The position numbers and the translations under genes are program-made. Below, one piece after another: positions 26,156 to 35,245 of a DNA stretch of 64,000 bases; position 1 is the first letter of the stretch, and each line of letters starts with the position of its first letter. This DNA comes from Bacillota bacterium (GTDB taxonomy: Bacteria; Bacillota; Clostridia; Oscillospirales; Acutalibacteraceae), in NCBI GenBank assembly GCA_023390175.1, contig JAEWDK010000024.1, forward strand, positions 620,001 through 684,000, read 5' to 3'. Under the pieces are notes generated by a model, which was not told where the DNA came from, did no database searches, and was given only the letters and a program-made list of their open reading frames with translations.

Positions 26156-26773
26156 TTAAAAAAGTTTTTTAAGCTTAAGACGAACACGCTGTAAGGCATT
26201 GTCAGCCGCTTTGGAGGTAATTCCAAGCTTTGCTGAAATTTCGCTGTAGCTGCAGCCGTCTAAATACAGCATGAGAACTCGCTGCTCCATTTGAGAAAGT
26301 GTTTGTTCCATGCGCTGCCGCATCAGTTTCAAACTTTCATTATCGATTAACACGGTTTCAGGATTGGTCGTGTTGTCCGACATATCCATTTCCGTATCGT
26401 GATCGCTGAGAGAAATAAAATTGTTAAGCGGAAGATTCTTTCGGTTTGCAGCCGTGCGGCATGCCATAATCATCCGATTCGTAATACACACACCGGCATA
26501 AGTCTTAAAGCTGGCCCCGCCTGCCGAATCGTAAGTACGCGCCGCATTCAGAAGGCCCATCAGGCCCTCCTGACACAAATCGTCCGTTTCAAGCATCGTA
26601 CTGCGAAAACGGGACGCTTTTGCTTTTACAAGTGAAAGATACCGCGCAGTAAGTTCAACAAAAGCAGATGAATTGCCGTTGTTCACAAGGCTGGCAAGCT
26701 GGCCGTCGGTAAAATCTTCCATTTGTCCGAAACGGTTATCCTCAGCCAAACCAAACACCTCATGGACATTCAT
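26156..26773 (-). CDS. sigH: sigma-70 family factor, SigH-like
   Basis: 205 residues. Region 2 is AFVELTARYLSLVKAKASRFRS...DDLCQEGLMGLLNAARTYD, with the promoter-melting segment SFKTYAGVCITNRMI. Region 4 helix-turn-helix is CSYSEISAKLGITSKAADNALQRVRLKLK. Size and N-terminus match SigH (Spo0H), which in spore-formers drives transition-state and early sporulation genes. The ATG at 26771-26773 has no recognisable ribosome site and lies only about 10 nt from the predicted transcription start. Confidence 0.85.
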   Translation of the reverse strand: MNVHEVFGLAEDNRFGQMEDFTDGQLASLVNNGNSSAFVELTARYLSLVKAKASRFRSTMLETDDLCQEGLMGLLNAARTYDSAGGASFKTYAGVCITNRMIMACRTAANRKNLPLNNFISLSDHDTEMDMSDNTTNPETVLIDNESLKLMRQRMEQTLSQMEQRVLMLYLDGCSYSEISAKLGITSKAADNALQRVRLKLKKLF

Positions 26774-26789
26774 TCAAGATTCTGTCATT

Positions 26790-26818
26790 ATAATAACTCA
26801 TTTCTTCGATTAAGTCAA
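26790..26818 (-). promoter_or_regulatory. promoter of the SigH-like gene
   Basis: TTGACT (26813-26818)-N17-TATTAT (26790-26795) on the minus strand; TATAAT three bases further is an alternative -10. Between this promoter and the MATE gene (26819-27053) I see no gene. Confidence 0.7.
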
Positions 26819-27053
26819 CAAATATTTTGCTGCAGAAAATGAATATTTGTTTTATTTGGTTAAATTTTATGAAATCCCTAAAATATCCTTTGAATTTTTT
26901 CTTCTTTCTGTTCATTATAAAAAACGCGGAAAGTCAAATGACATTGCTCAAACCGATACCTTGAACCGCAACTGACTTTAATAAAGTTCGCACTTATAAC
27001 GCACATCACCCCGGAACAATTCCCCCAGGCCCTGCTGACTGTATTTGAAAACA

Positions 27054-28412
27054 TTATTTTGTAACGTTATGCAGCCATTTATCCTTTTTAAACCGCCACA
27101 GGCATATAAAAACCTTAATCATTTCGTCACATGACATGCACAGGTACACATACGGCGGGGCAAGATGAAGCACATAACCGGCTATAAACCCAACCGGCAG
27201 CGAAATCAGCCAAAGTGTGCCGACATCAATCAGAAGTGCGGCACGGGTATCGCCCCCGGAGCGCATAATGCCGACAATATTCATCGCACTGATAGACTGA
27301 AAGAACACAAATACGGCTGCTCCGTAAAACATGATGTGAACATACCCCGCTGTGGTGGCCGTCATGGTAAACACACCCGCCGAAACCGCCGCATTTCCAA
27401 TTAAGCTGACAAGCATAGCAGAAAAAATGCCGAGTCCTCCGCTTAAAAATACAAACGTATTTGCCGCTGCTTTTGCACCGTCTTCATCGCCGGAACCAAT
27501 TCGCTTACCCAAAATCACGGTTGCGGAATCGCATACACCGAAAATCAGCACGGTGGTAAGCCGCTGTACAACACTGACAATATTGGCGGCAGCGGAAGCG
27601 TATTTGCCAAGATTACCTAAAATTGCGGCCTGAACCGAAACTCCGGCGCCCCAAAGCGATTCACTCAGAATGACCGGCCCGCTGTACTTGAAATAGCTTC
27701 TTAAAAGCTCCTTGTCCCAGGAAAGCAAATGGTGAAATTGAAACCGAAACTTTTTATTCAAGAAGGTAGAATAAAAAATTGCGATGGAAAATTCGACTCC
27801 TCTTGCAATGAGTGTAGCAAGTGCCGACCCGGCCACCCCCATTTTCGGAGCGCCGAAATACCCCATAATCAAGACGGGATTTAAAAACACATTGACTAAA
27901 AATGAGGTACAACTTGTACACAATGAGATTTTTACATTTTCCATGCTGCGCATAACGGCAAGGTAAATTACCGTGATGGAGCTGAGTATATAGGACGGGG
28001 CGACATAGCGCAGATAGCTTACGCCCGCCATAATTACATCCGGGTCCTTCGTGTAAAGCGTCATAAACTGTTTTGGAAACACCAGCCCGACAAAGGTGAA
28101 AACGATACCCGCCGAAATAGAAAAGCGAAGCGTAATACTCATTACCTTACTGATGGTATCGGTATCCCCCTTGCCCCAGTACTGTGCGCAAAGTACAATG
28201 GTTCCGCCTGAAAGGCCGAACAGCGCAAAGGTAAAAATAAAGAAAAGCTGGTTTGCAAGCGAGGATGCCGAAATAGCCGTTTCGCCCAGCCTGCCGAGCA
28301 TAACTGTATCCGTCATGGCAATTCCGACCGAAATCAGGTTTTGGGCAGCAAGCGGGAACGCGATTTTGGCCAGCGATTTATAAAAACTCTTTTCACGGAT
28401 AATATTTATCAT
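27054..28412 (-). CDS. MATE-family efflux transporter
   Basis: About 452 residues, 12 transmembrane helices in two homologous halves (LAKIAFPLAAQNLISVGIAMTDTVMLGRLG in the first; YSGPVILSESLWGAGVSVQAAILG in the second). MATE proteins export organic cations or drugs in exchange for Na+ or H+. Start is the ATG at 28410-28412, with GGAGG 5 nt upstream; the longer frame lacks such a site. Confidence 0.9.
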   Translation of the reverse strand: MINIIREKSFYKSLAKIAFPLAAQNLISVGIAMTDTVMLGRLGETAISASSLANQLFFIFTFALFGLSGGTIVLCAQYWGKGDTDTISKVMSITLRFSISAGIVFTFVGLVFPKQFMTLYTKDPDVIMAGVSYLRYVAPSYILSSITVIYLAVMRSMENVKISLCTSCTSFLVNVFLNPVLIMGYFGAPKMGVAGSALATLIARGVEFSIAIFYSTFLNKKFRFQFHHLLSWDKELLRSYFKYSGPVILSESLWGAGVSVQAAILGNLGKYASAAANIVSVVQRLTTVLIFGVCDSATVILGKRIGSGDEDGAKAAANTFVFLSGGLGIFSAMLVSLIGNAAVSAGVFTMTATTAGYVHIMFYGAAVFVFFQSISAMNIVGIMRSGGDTRAALLIDVGTLWLISLPVGFIAGYVLHLAPPYVYLCMSCDEMIKVFICLWRFKKDKWLHNVTK

Positions 28413-28542
28413 AATTTCCTCCAACTTCAGCACATGTTTTTCAATTATATCATAACTGGAATATAATATCTATAGAAACAGCTTGGGCGCTTTTAGCCCT
28501 GATTTGATGCAGAATTGAAAATAAGCTCCATATGATTTCATA

Positions 28543-28582
28543 TAAAAAGCTGCCCGAGCAATTTTGGCGCTCGAGCAGCTTC
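28543..28582 (-). terminator. terminator of the first chemoreceptor gene
   Basis: Arms AAGCTGCTCGAGC / GCTCGGGCAGCTT followed on the minus strand by TTTTATA. Confidence 0.8.
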
Positions 28583-28645
28583 TTTTAGTTTTTATAAAAA
28601 TATTACCCAACGAAAAAACGGCGGGATTTCGCTATAAAAGATTCG

Positions 28646-30367
28646 CTATTTGGCTAATTTAAACTTACTGACCTCAGTGTGCAGCATGGCAGACTGCCCG
28701 GACAGTTCCTCACTTGCAGCGGCGCTTTCCTCCGCGGTAGCCGAATTGGTTTGTACCACAGAGGATACCTGCTCCAACCCTTGGGTGACTTGTGAAATTG
28801 CCGTTGCCTGCGCTGATGAAGCACTGTCAATTTCTCCGATAATATTCTTTATCTGTGCTGCTTTATCCGAAACATTTTCAAGTGCTCTTGCTGTGTTTTC
28901 AGCAATTTTTGAACCGCCGGCAACCGCATTGATGGAACCCTCAATCAGCACGGTTGTTTGCTTGGCGGCAGCGGCGGATTTGCTGGCAAGATTTCGGACC
29001 TCATCCGCTACAACCGCAAAGCCCTTGCCGGCAGTTCCTGCTCTGGCTGCTTCTACGGCAGCATTGAGGGCAAGAATATTCGTTTGGAACGCAATGTCAT
29101 CAATAACCTTGATAATCTTGCTGATTTCACCGGATGATTTATCAATATCATTCATGGAAGCAAGCATCTGCTTCATATATGTGTTGCTTTCTTCAACGCC
29201 CGATACCGTCTGCCCAACATAGTCCGCCGCCTGCCTTACGTTGGCGGCATTTTTACGCACTCCCTCGGATATGTCGGTAATGGAGGCGGAAAGCTCTTCA
29301 ATGGCACTTGCCTGTTCCGTGGCTCCCTGTGCAAGGGCCTGAGCGCCGTTAGACACCTGCCTTGCGCCGGAATCAACCTGTTCAGAGGAAACGGCAATGG
29401 CGGTGAGCGTCTGATTGAGTGACGACGATATTCTTAGCAGTGCGTCCTTAATGGCGGCAAATTCACCGGTGTAGTTATTGTGCAGCGTAACCTGCATATC
29501 CCCTTTTGCCATTGTGTCCAGTACCTGTGTGATTTCATTAATATAGGAAACATAATCATTCAACTGTACGAGTATCTGCCCTGTTGCGCCGCAAAGCTGC
29601 CCGATTTCATCACGTGATATTTTTGTTTCATCGATTTGAATTGACAGTTCCCCCTGCGCAATACGCTTGCTTACATCGGTAATGTATTTTATGTTATTTT
29701 TTAAATAACGGACAATAAGAATTGAAAAGATAAGCAATAGAAGGATGAGAATTGAAATAATGGTCACCGATACCGCGATGCTGTTTTTTACATCGTTTTG
29801 GATTTGTGCTGACCTTGCTTTCGCATATTGCTCCAGCAGTTCCGTCATCAGGTTTATTTTTTCCCTTGCGGTATCGAACTTGGAAAGCCGGATTTTCATA
29901 TCCCCTGTTTCATTTTCTACATTATACGCACCCTGCCAGGACTTGAACTCCGTTTGGAACTGTTCGCCAAGCTGTGCCAATGTTAAATGAGCTGTGGAAT
30001 GGGCAAATACGCTGTAGAGCTCTTTGTTTCCTTTCGCATTGTTCAGGGCTAACGTAATACGGTCCTGCACCTGCTGTACATTTTCATTATAGGTAGCGAT
30101 CAGTTCCTTCTTTTTATCAGCCGTAAGATTTTTTCCGCTGAGATAAATCTCCTGTTCCGCAACCGCTGCCTGATAAAAATCCCTGTCTGCATTTAATATA
30201 TTGGACGTACTCACAAAAGTCTCGTCATACAATGCTTTTTTGGACTCCTGGCTGATACTGTTGGAACGATAGATGAAGAAAACAAGAAGAAAAATCAATG
30301 CGAGAATTGCGGGAATAACAATAAGCCATAATTTTTTGGAAACCTTTAAGTTTTTAATAACGGACAT
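28646..30367 (-). CDS. methyl-accepting chemotaxis protein (four-helix-bundle sensor)
   Basis: 573 residues: a first transmembrane helix near residues 14-34, a helical extracytoplasmic sensor of the 4HB type, a second transmembrane helix (AVSVTIISILILLLLIFSIL), HAMP, and a cytoplasmic signalling domain with the conserved hairpin tip (DDIAFQTNILALNAAVEAARAG). It would signal to CheA/CheW. ATG 30365-30367 follows GAGGTGG; an upstream GTG lies inside that ribosome site. Its ligand is unknown. Confidence 0.92.
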   Translation of the reverse strand: MSVIKNLKVSKKLWLIVIPAILALIFLLVFFIYRSNSISQESKKALYDETFVSTSNILNADRDFYQAAVAEQEIYLSGKNLTADKKKELIATYNENVQQVQDRITLALNNAKGNKELYSVFAHSTAHLTLAQLGEQFQTEFKSWQGAYNVENETGDMKIRLSKFDTAREKINLMTELLEQYAKARSAQIQNDVKNSIAVSVTIISILILLLLIFSILIVRYLKNNIKYITDVSKRIAQGELSIQIDETKISRDEIGQLCGATGQILVQLNDYVSYINEITQVLDTMAKGDMQVTLHNNYTGEFAAIKDALLRISSSLNQTLTAIAVSSEQVDSGARQVSNGAQALAQGATEQASAIEELSASITDISEGVRKNAANVRQAADYVGQTVSGVEESNTYMKQMLASMNDIDKSSGEISKIIKVIDDIAFQTNILALNAAVEAARAGTAGKGFAVVADEVRNLASKSAAAAKQTTVLIEGSINAVAGGSKIAENTARALENVSDKAAQIKNIIGEIDSASSAQATAISQVTQGLEQVSSVVQTNSATAEESAAASEELSGQSAMLHTEVSKFKLAK

Positions 30368-30546
30368 TTCTTCCACCTCTTTTGTCTTTCACTTTTTAAG
30401 AACAGAGTATTTTATTTATAAAATCATGTTCTTTCGAATTATCTGCAGCAGGCAATTGCGTTTGCTGCACAAATGCCCACGGTAGCTTATATATCGACAA
30501 ATCAATTGAAATATTTATGATAGGAATCGTTTGAAATCGGTAACAA

Positions 30547-30575
30547 TTGCCATATGATTCCAATTAGGGTATAAT
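30547..30575 (+). promoter_or_regulatory. promoter of the comM-like gene
   Basis: TTGCCA (30547-30552)-N17-TATAAT (30570-30575), about 30 nt ahead of the start codon. Confidence 0.8.
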
Positions 30576-30605
30576 GATTTTATATTAATTCGCGGAGGGA
30601 TTATT

Positions 30606-32138
30606 ATGGTATCTCGCTTATACAGCATGGGGCTTTACGGGATGGACGCCTTTGTCGTTGAAGTGGAGGCGGACATTTCGGTTGGCCTGCCCGGCTTTGA
30701 CGTGGTGGGCCTGCCAGACGCTTCTGTGAAAGAATCACGGGACAGGGTGCGCTCCGCAATGAAGAACTGCGGATTTGAATTCCCCATTCATAAGATTACC
30801 GTAAATCTGGCCCCTGCGGACAAGCGCAAGGAAGGCCCGATTTACGACCTGCCGCTGCTCATCACCCTGATGAAAGCAAGCGGCCAGCTGGGCGCGGAGC
30901 TGGATGACAGCGTATTCCTCGGCGAGCTTTCCCTGACAGGCGAAGTCAGGCCTGTTAAGGGTGTGCTGCCAATGGCAATGAAAGCCAAGGCGGAAGGTTT
31001 TCAAAAGCTTTACATACCGGCGGCCAATGCGGCCGAAGGTGCGGTTGTGGAGGGAATCTGCGTTTATCCGGTAAAGGATTTGCCGGCCCTGCTGAATCAT
31101 CTGAGCGGGCGTGAGGAAATCGCTCCGGCTCAGTCGAGCGCGGACGCGCCGCAAAACAGCCTGCCGATGCCCGATTTTTCTGAAGTCCGCGGCCAGTTCG
31201 AGGCGAAGCGCGCGCTTGAAATTGCAGCCGCCGGCGGGCACAATGTCCTGTTAATCGGGCCGCCCGGCTCCGGCAAAAGCATGCTTGCAAAACGGCTGCC
31301 TTCCATTTTGCCCGATATGACTTTTGAGGAAACGATACAAACCACGAAAATTCATTCCATTGCCGGCTCAATTCCAAGCGGCGTTTCGCTGATTAAGACA
31401 AGACCGTTCCGGTCGCCCCACCACACGGTATCCGCCGCGGGACTTTCGGGCGGGGGAAGTATCCCGCGGCCCGGGGAAATTTCGCTGGCCCATAACGGTG
31501 TGCTGTTTTTGGACGAGCTTCCGGAATTTTCACGCACCGCGATGGAGGTGCTCCGTCAGCCGATTGAAGACGGGAAAGTGACGATTTCACGCGTGAGCGG
31601 CACAATCGCCTACCCCTGCTCCGTTATGCTGGTTGCCGCAATGAACCCCTGCCCCTGCGGCTATTTCGGGCATCCCAACAAGCCGTGCACCTGTTCCGCA
31701 AATGCGGTTTCGCGCTATCTTGCCAGAGTTTCCGGCCCGCTTTTGGACAGGCTGGATTTACATATTGAAGTTCCGCCCGTGGAATTTGATGAAATCGACT
31801 CCGAAGAAAAGGCAGAAAGCTCCGCGGCCATAAAAGCGCGTGTGAACGCAGCCAGGGCAATTCAAAATGAGCGTTTCAACGGGACCTCTGTTTCCTGCAA
31901 CGCGAGAATTACAGCCGACATGCTGCATGAAGTCTGCCATTTAAGCGACGACGGGCGCAGCCTGCTGAAAAAGGCATTTGAAAAGCTTGGACTTTCTGCC
32001 AGAGCCTACGACCGGGTATTAAAGGTTTCGCGCACAATTGCCGACCTGGACGGCAGTGCCGAAATTGAACCCCGGCATGTGGCGGAAGCGGTTCAATACC
32101 GCAGCCTTGACAGAAAATACTGGCTGAAGGAACGGTAA
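30606..32138 (+). CDS. comM: YifB/ComM-family magnesium-chelatase-like AAA+ ATPase
   Basis: 510 residues: an N-terminal Lon-like/ChlI domain (DVVGLPDASVKESRDRVRSA), an AAA+ core with Walker A LLIGPPGSGKSML and Walker B GVLFLDELPEFSR, a Cys-rich insertion (CPCGYFGHPNKPCTC), and the C-terminal helical domain. ComM in competent bacteria is a hexameric helicase promoting branch migration in transformation; in Firmicutes the family is widely present and the role may be general recombination. Confidence 0.92.
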   Translation: MVSRLYSMGLYGMDAFVVEVEADISVGLPGFDVVGLPDASVKESRDRVRSAMKNCGFEFPIHKITVNLAPADKRKEGPIYDLPLLITLMKASGQLGAELDDSVFLGELSLTGEVRPVKGVLPMAMKAKAEGFQKLYIPAANAAEGAVVEGICVYPVKDLPALLNHLSGREEIAPAQSSADAPQNSLPMPDFSEVRGQFEAKRALEIAAAGGHNVLLIGPPGSGKSMLAKRLPSILPDMTFEETIQTTKIHSIAGSIPSGVSLIKTRPFRSPHHTVSAAGLSGGGSIPRPGEISLAHNGVLFLDELPEFSRTAMEVLRQPIEDGKVTISRVSGTIAYPCSVMLVAAMNPCPCGYFGHPNKPCTCSANAVSRYLARVSGPLLDRLDLHIEVPPVEFDEIDSEEKAESSAAIKARVNAARAIQNERFNGTSVSCNARITADMLHEVCHLSDDGRSLLKKAFEKLGLSARAYDRVLKVSRTIADLDGSAEIEPRHVAEAVQYRSLDRKYWLKER

Positions 32139-32210
32139 GCGCGCCATATGATATAACGAATCAGTTGCCACCGGCTTAAAGTAAAAACTTTGAACCGTGA
32201 TTGACTTTGA

Positions 32211-32250
32211 TAAAAAGGAGCCTCCCGCAGCGATGACTGTGGGAGGCTCC
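32211..32250 (-). terminator. terminator of the second chemoreceptor gene
   Basis: Arms GGAGCCTCCC / GGGAGGCTCC with an inner CAG/CTG, followed on the minus strand by TTTTTATC. On the plus strand it may also stop comM readthrough. Confidence 0.85.
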
Positions 32251-32264
32251 AATTTATGTACGGA

Positions 32265-34349
32265 TTAATATTTGCTGTTTCCCGAGCCGCTTTGTGGCTG
32301 GTAGGACTGGCTGCCCATATCTTTCTGAACCGATGGAGTAGAAGGGCGCTGCGCTTGGCCGGAGAAATCCGTTTTCAGCTTTAAAAACGCCAGTGTCTCT
32401 TTCAGACCCTGCGCCTGTGCGCTTAGTTCTTCACTGGTAGCCGCACTTTCCTCACTGGTAGCTGAGTTTGTTTGTACCACCGCGGAAATTTGATCCAAAC
32501 CGAGCGTAATTTGGTTGATCGAGGTCGCCTGGTCGTTGGATGCGACAGAAATTTCGCCGATCAAATCCGTTGTCTTTTTTGCACTCTCAATAATGGCATT
32601 CAGCGACGCAGCGGTTTCATCGGCAATTTGTGTGCCGTTTTTCACTGCTGTCAGTGAGCTTTCAATCAAAGCGGTTGTATTTTTGGCCGCTTCCGCGCTC
32701 TTGCTGGCAAGGTTCCGAACCTCGTCCGCTACTACCGCAAAACCCTTGCCGGCCGCTCCCGCCCGTGCCGCTTCGACCGCCGCGTTCAAAGCGAGGATAT
32801 TCGTTTGGAATGCAATGTCTTCAATGGTCTTTATAATCTTACCGATTTCATTCGAGGATCCGCTGATTTCCGCCATGGCGTCAACCATTTGCCGCATGTG
32901 TTCGTTGCCGCGCTCCACTTCGCCGGATGCTTCCAGTGAAAGCTTATTGGCAGTTGCGGCATTCGACGCGTTTTTGTTGACCTCGCTTGCAATTTCCGTA
33001 ATGGAAGCCGACAGCTCCTCAATGGAACTCGCCTGCTCCGTGGCGCCCTGTGACAGTGCCTGCGAAGCGCTTGACACCTGATCGGCGCCGCTTGCAACCT
33101 GGTCGGCGGACTGATTGATATCAATAAACACTCGATTTAGTCCGGTTGTAATTTCGTTGAGTGAAGTCCCGATGGAGGCAAAATCGCCTTTATAGTTTTC
33201 GTGAGTTTCCACTGTGCAGTCGCCGTTCGCCAGGCTGCCCAGCACAGATGAAATCTCGCCTACATACCCTTTCAGCGTAGTCACCGTAGAAGCAAATGAG
33301 GATGCCAGAATACCGATTTCGTCCCTGCTCTTCACTTGGGGAACCTCGGACTGCAAATCCCCTTCAGCCAACTTTTCAATACGCTTCACCAGCGCAACAA
33401 TCGGCTTTGCAATCGGGCTGGCCACACGGAATGCAACGAAACAGGATATTAATATGAAAAGAGCCGTTAAAATGACAGTGATGAAAATAGAGTTATAGAA
33501 GCCGCTCATCATCTCGCCCACATTCGCACTGACGGCAATTGACCAACCGTCCGTGTTTGGGATTGGAGAATAGCCGATGCATAGCTGCACTCCGTTAAAT
33601 GTTACGGTTTTAGTAGCTGTTTTTCCGGAAATCATCCCCTGTATAACAGATGCGATTCCGGCATAGGAGCTGTCTTTTTTCGCGTTATCAATATAATTGA
33701 CAAAATTGGTTACTTTGGTTCTGTCCTTATGTGCAATAATTTTACCCGTCTTGTCAACGATAAACCCATACCCGGATTTACCGGCAGACACATCGTCAAT
33801 CATTTTGCTGAAGGTATCGCTTGAAAGAACGGCAATAATAATTCCGTTGTAGCTGGTTCCGTTATCCACTTTAGCCGAAATCATCAAAGTAATGCTGGAA
33901 TCCGTTTTTCGTACTACCGTACTGGAAGCATAAGTTTGTCCCTGCATGGATGCTTTAAAATAATCACGTTCGCTGACATCGGTGTCGTTGCTCGTCTTGC
34001 CGGTTGAATCCGCAACCATCACATCCACGAAGCCGTATTTTTTTGCAAGCTGAGCCATTACCCGCTTTCTTTCCGCAATTGCCTTGGTATTATCCGTAAT
34101 TACGCTGTTTTGGGCGATAGCCTCCGCCCTCACCTTATAATCCGCGATTGCTTGCTGCACATAATGATTATAAGCAACCGAACTTGCACTCACAATGGAA
34201 ATCATATTGCTGTCAGCGTTGCTGTAAAGGACTACACCCGATGCAACTCCGCAGAGAATGCTGACACTTACTGCCAAACCAACCATTGCGACCAACAGGG
34301 TTCTTTTAATTGATTTTACTTTTGGCTTTGCCTTTTTTTCCCTTTTCAT
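32265..34349 (-). CDS. methyl-accepting chemotaxis protein (dCache sensor)
   Basis: About 694 residues: basic N-terminus, transmembrane helix near 18-45, a dCache-type extracytoplasmic sensor (with VDVMVADSTGKTSN...SERDYFKASMQGQ), a second transmembrane helix (ITVILTALFILISCFVAF), HAMP, and a signalling domain with IEDIAFQTNILALNAAVEAARAGAAG. It ends in a Gln/Ser/Pro-rich tail. ATG 34347-34349 follows AAAAGGAG at 10 nt, so I prefer it to the earlier in-frame start. It is a paralogue of the receptor at 28646 in its cytoplasmic part only. Confidence 0.92.
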   Translation of the reverse strand: MKREKKAKPKVKSIKRTLLVAMVGLAVSVSILCGVASGVVLYSNADSNMISIVSASSVAYNHYVQQAIADYKVRAEAIAQNSVITDNTKAIAERKRVMAQLAKKYGFVDVMVADSTGKTSNDTDVSERDYFKASMQGQTYASSTVVRKTDSSITLMISAKVDNGTSYNGIIIAVLSSDTFSKMIDDVSAGKSGYGFIVDKTGKIIAHKDRTKVTNFVNYIDNAKKDSSYAGIASVIQGMISGKTATKTVTFNGVQLCIGYSPIPNTDGWSIAVSANVGEMMSGFYNSIFITVILTALFILISCFVAFRVASPIAKPIVALVKRIEKLAEGDLQSEVPQVKSRDEIGILASSFASTVTTLKGYVGEISSVLGSLANGDCTVETHENYKGDFASIGTSLNEITTGLNRVFIDINQSADQVASGADQVSSASQALSQGATEQASSIEELSASITEIASEVNKNASNAATANKLSLEASGEVERGNEHMRQMVDAMAEISGSSNEIGKIIKTIEDIAFQTNILALNAAVEAARAGAAGKGFAVVADEVRNLASKSAEAAKNTTALIESSLTAVKNGTQIADETAASLNAIIESAKKTTDLIGEISVASNDQATSINQITLGLDQISAVVQTNSATSEESAATSEELSAQAQGLKETLAFLKLKTDFSGQAQRPSTPSVQKDMGSQSYQPQSGSGNSKY

Positions 34350-34604
34350 AATATATCCGCTCCTTTTCCCGGTTCCACGTTTTGTGCTCAAATAAGATTG
34401 GGCCCTGTTTTCCCGACCTGATATCATAGTGAAACTCTCTTAATCTATTTATCGACTGTTTTCAACAAAAGTTAACACTTTATTAACAAGTATAACCGTT
34501 GGAGAAAAAAATTCACCAAACGCAAAATAAAAAGTGGCATGACGAATCCGGAAATTCTAAAAAGGGCATAAAAAAAGGACGGCTGCATTCCGTCCTTTTC
34601 GAGA

Positions 34605-34874
34605 TTATTTCAGCACTAAGTTCAGGAGCAGCAGCATTGTTACTCCCGGAATTCCGGCCGCGCCGGAAATTCCGATTGTCAGCGGGCTGAGCGGCAGGCT
34701 GACCCCGGTAAAAAAGCCCGTCAGGTTCACGGCGGCAAGTGCACAAAGCCCCGTGATGACTCCCCCGGCGGCCCGCTGAACCGGTCTGGGTGCTTTCACG
34801 ATCATCTGAATAATCACCAGCAGCGCAAACACACCGCAGGCCGAAAGCACAATGATCAGGCTTGGCAAAATCAC
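34605..34874 (-). CDS. bofA: BofA-family pro-sigma-K processing inhibitor
   Basis: 89 residues with two or three hydrophobic helices and the family-typical C-terminus GIPGVTMLLLLNLVL. In Bacillus BofA inhibits SpoIVFB in the outer forespore membrane and so delays SigK activation. Its start overlaps the DUF2508 gene by 4 nt, the same pair as bofA-yaaL in Bacillus. Suggests the host can form spores or descends from spore-formers. Confidence 0.9.
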   Translation of the reverse strand: MILPSLIIVLSACGVFALLVIIQMIVKAPRPVQRAAGGVITGLCALAAVNLTGFFTGVSLPLSPLTIGISGAAGIPGVTMLLLLNLVLK

Positions 34875-35143
34875 ACCCCCATATTTTTACTTTTGAAAGG
34901 GGTGCAGCTTACACCCTGCTGTTTTGCTGTTTTTAACAGGAAGCGATAGCGGGAATACAATGCCTCGCGCTGATAGATGCAGGCGTCAATCAGGTTTTCA
35001 TCGCATTCCAGCTCAAACCAGCAGTCGTTGCACGCGATTAAACGTCCGACCTCCTTTATTTCTTCAAGCAGTCTTTGTTTATCCTCGTTTTCCTGAACGG
35101 CTGCGCAGTCCGTGCGCTGTATCAGCTTTAAAACAGATTCCAT
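34871..35143 (-). CDS. DUF2508 (YaaL-like) protein
   Basis: 90 residues, helical, with the family-typical ECDENLIDACIYQREALYSRYRFLLKTAK block (ID..IY..EAL..RY). Function unknown; it is a constant partner of bofA, with which it is translationally coupled here. GGCGGAGC lies ahead of the ATG. Confidence 0.85.
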   Translation of the reverse strand: MESVLKLIQRTDCAAVQENEDKQRLLEEIKEVGRLIACNDCWFELECDENLIDACIYQREALYSRYRFLLKTAKQQGVSCTPFKSKNMGV

Positions 35144-35245
35144 ACTAACAGCTCCGCCTTTCGGTTAATATTATGTTAGTATGATGGGCATTTATTCCAA
35201 AAAATATACCAGCCCGCGTGCGTTTTGCGTTCTGTTTTTAAAAAT

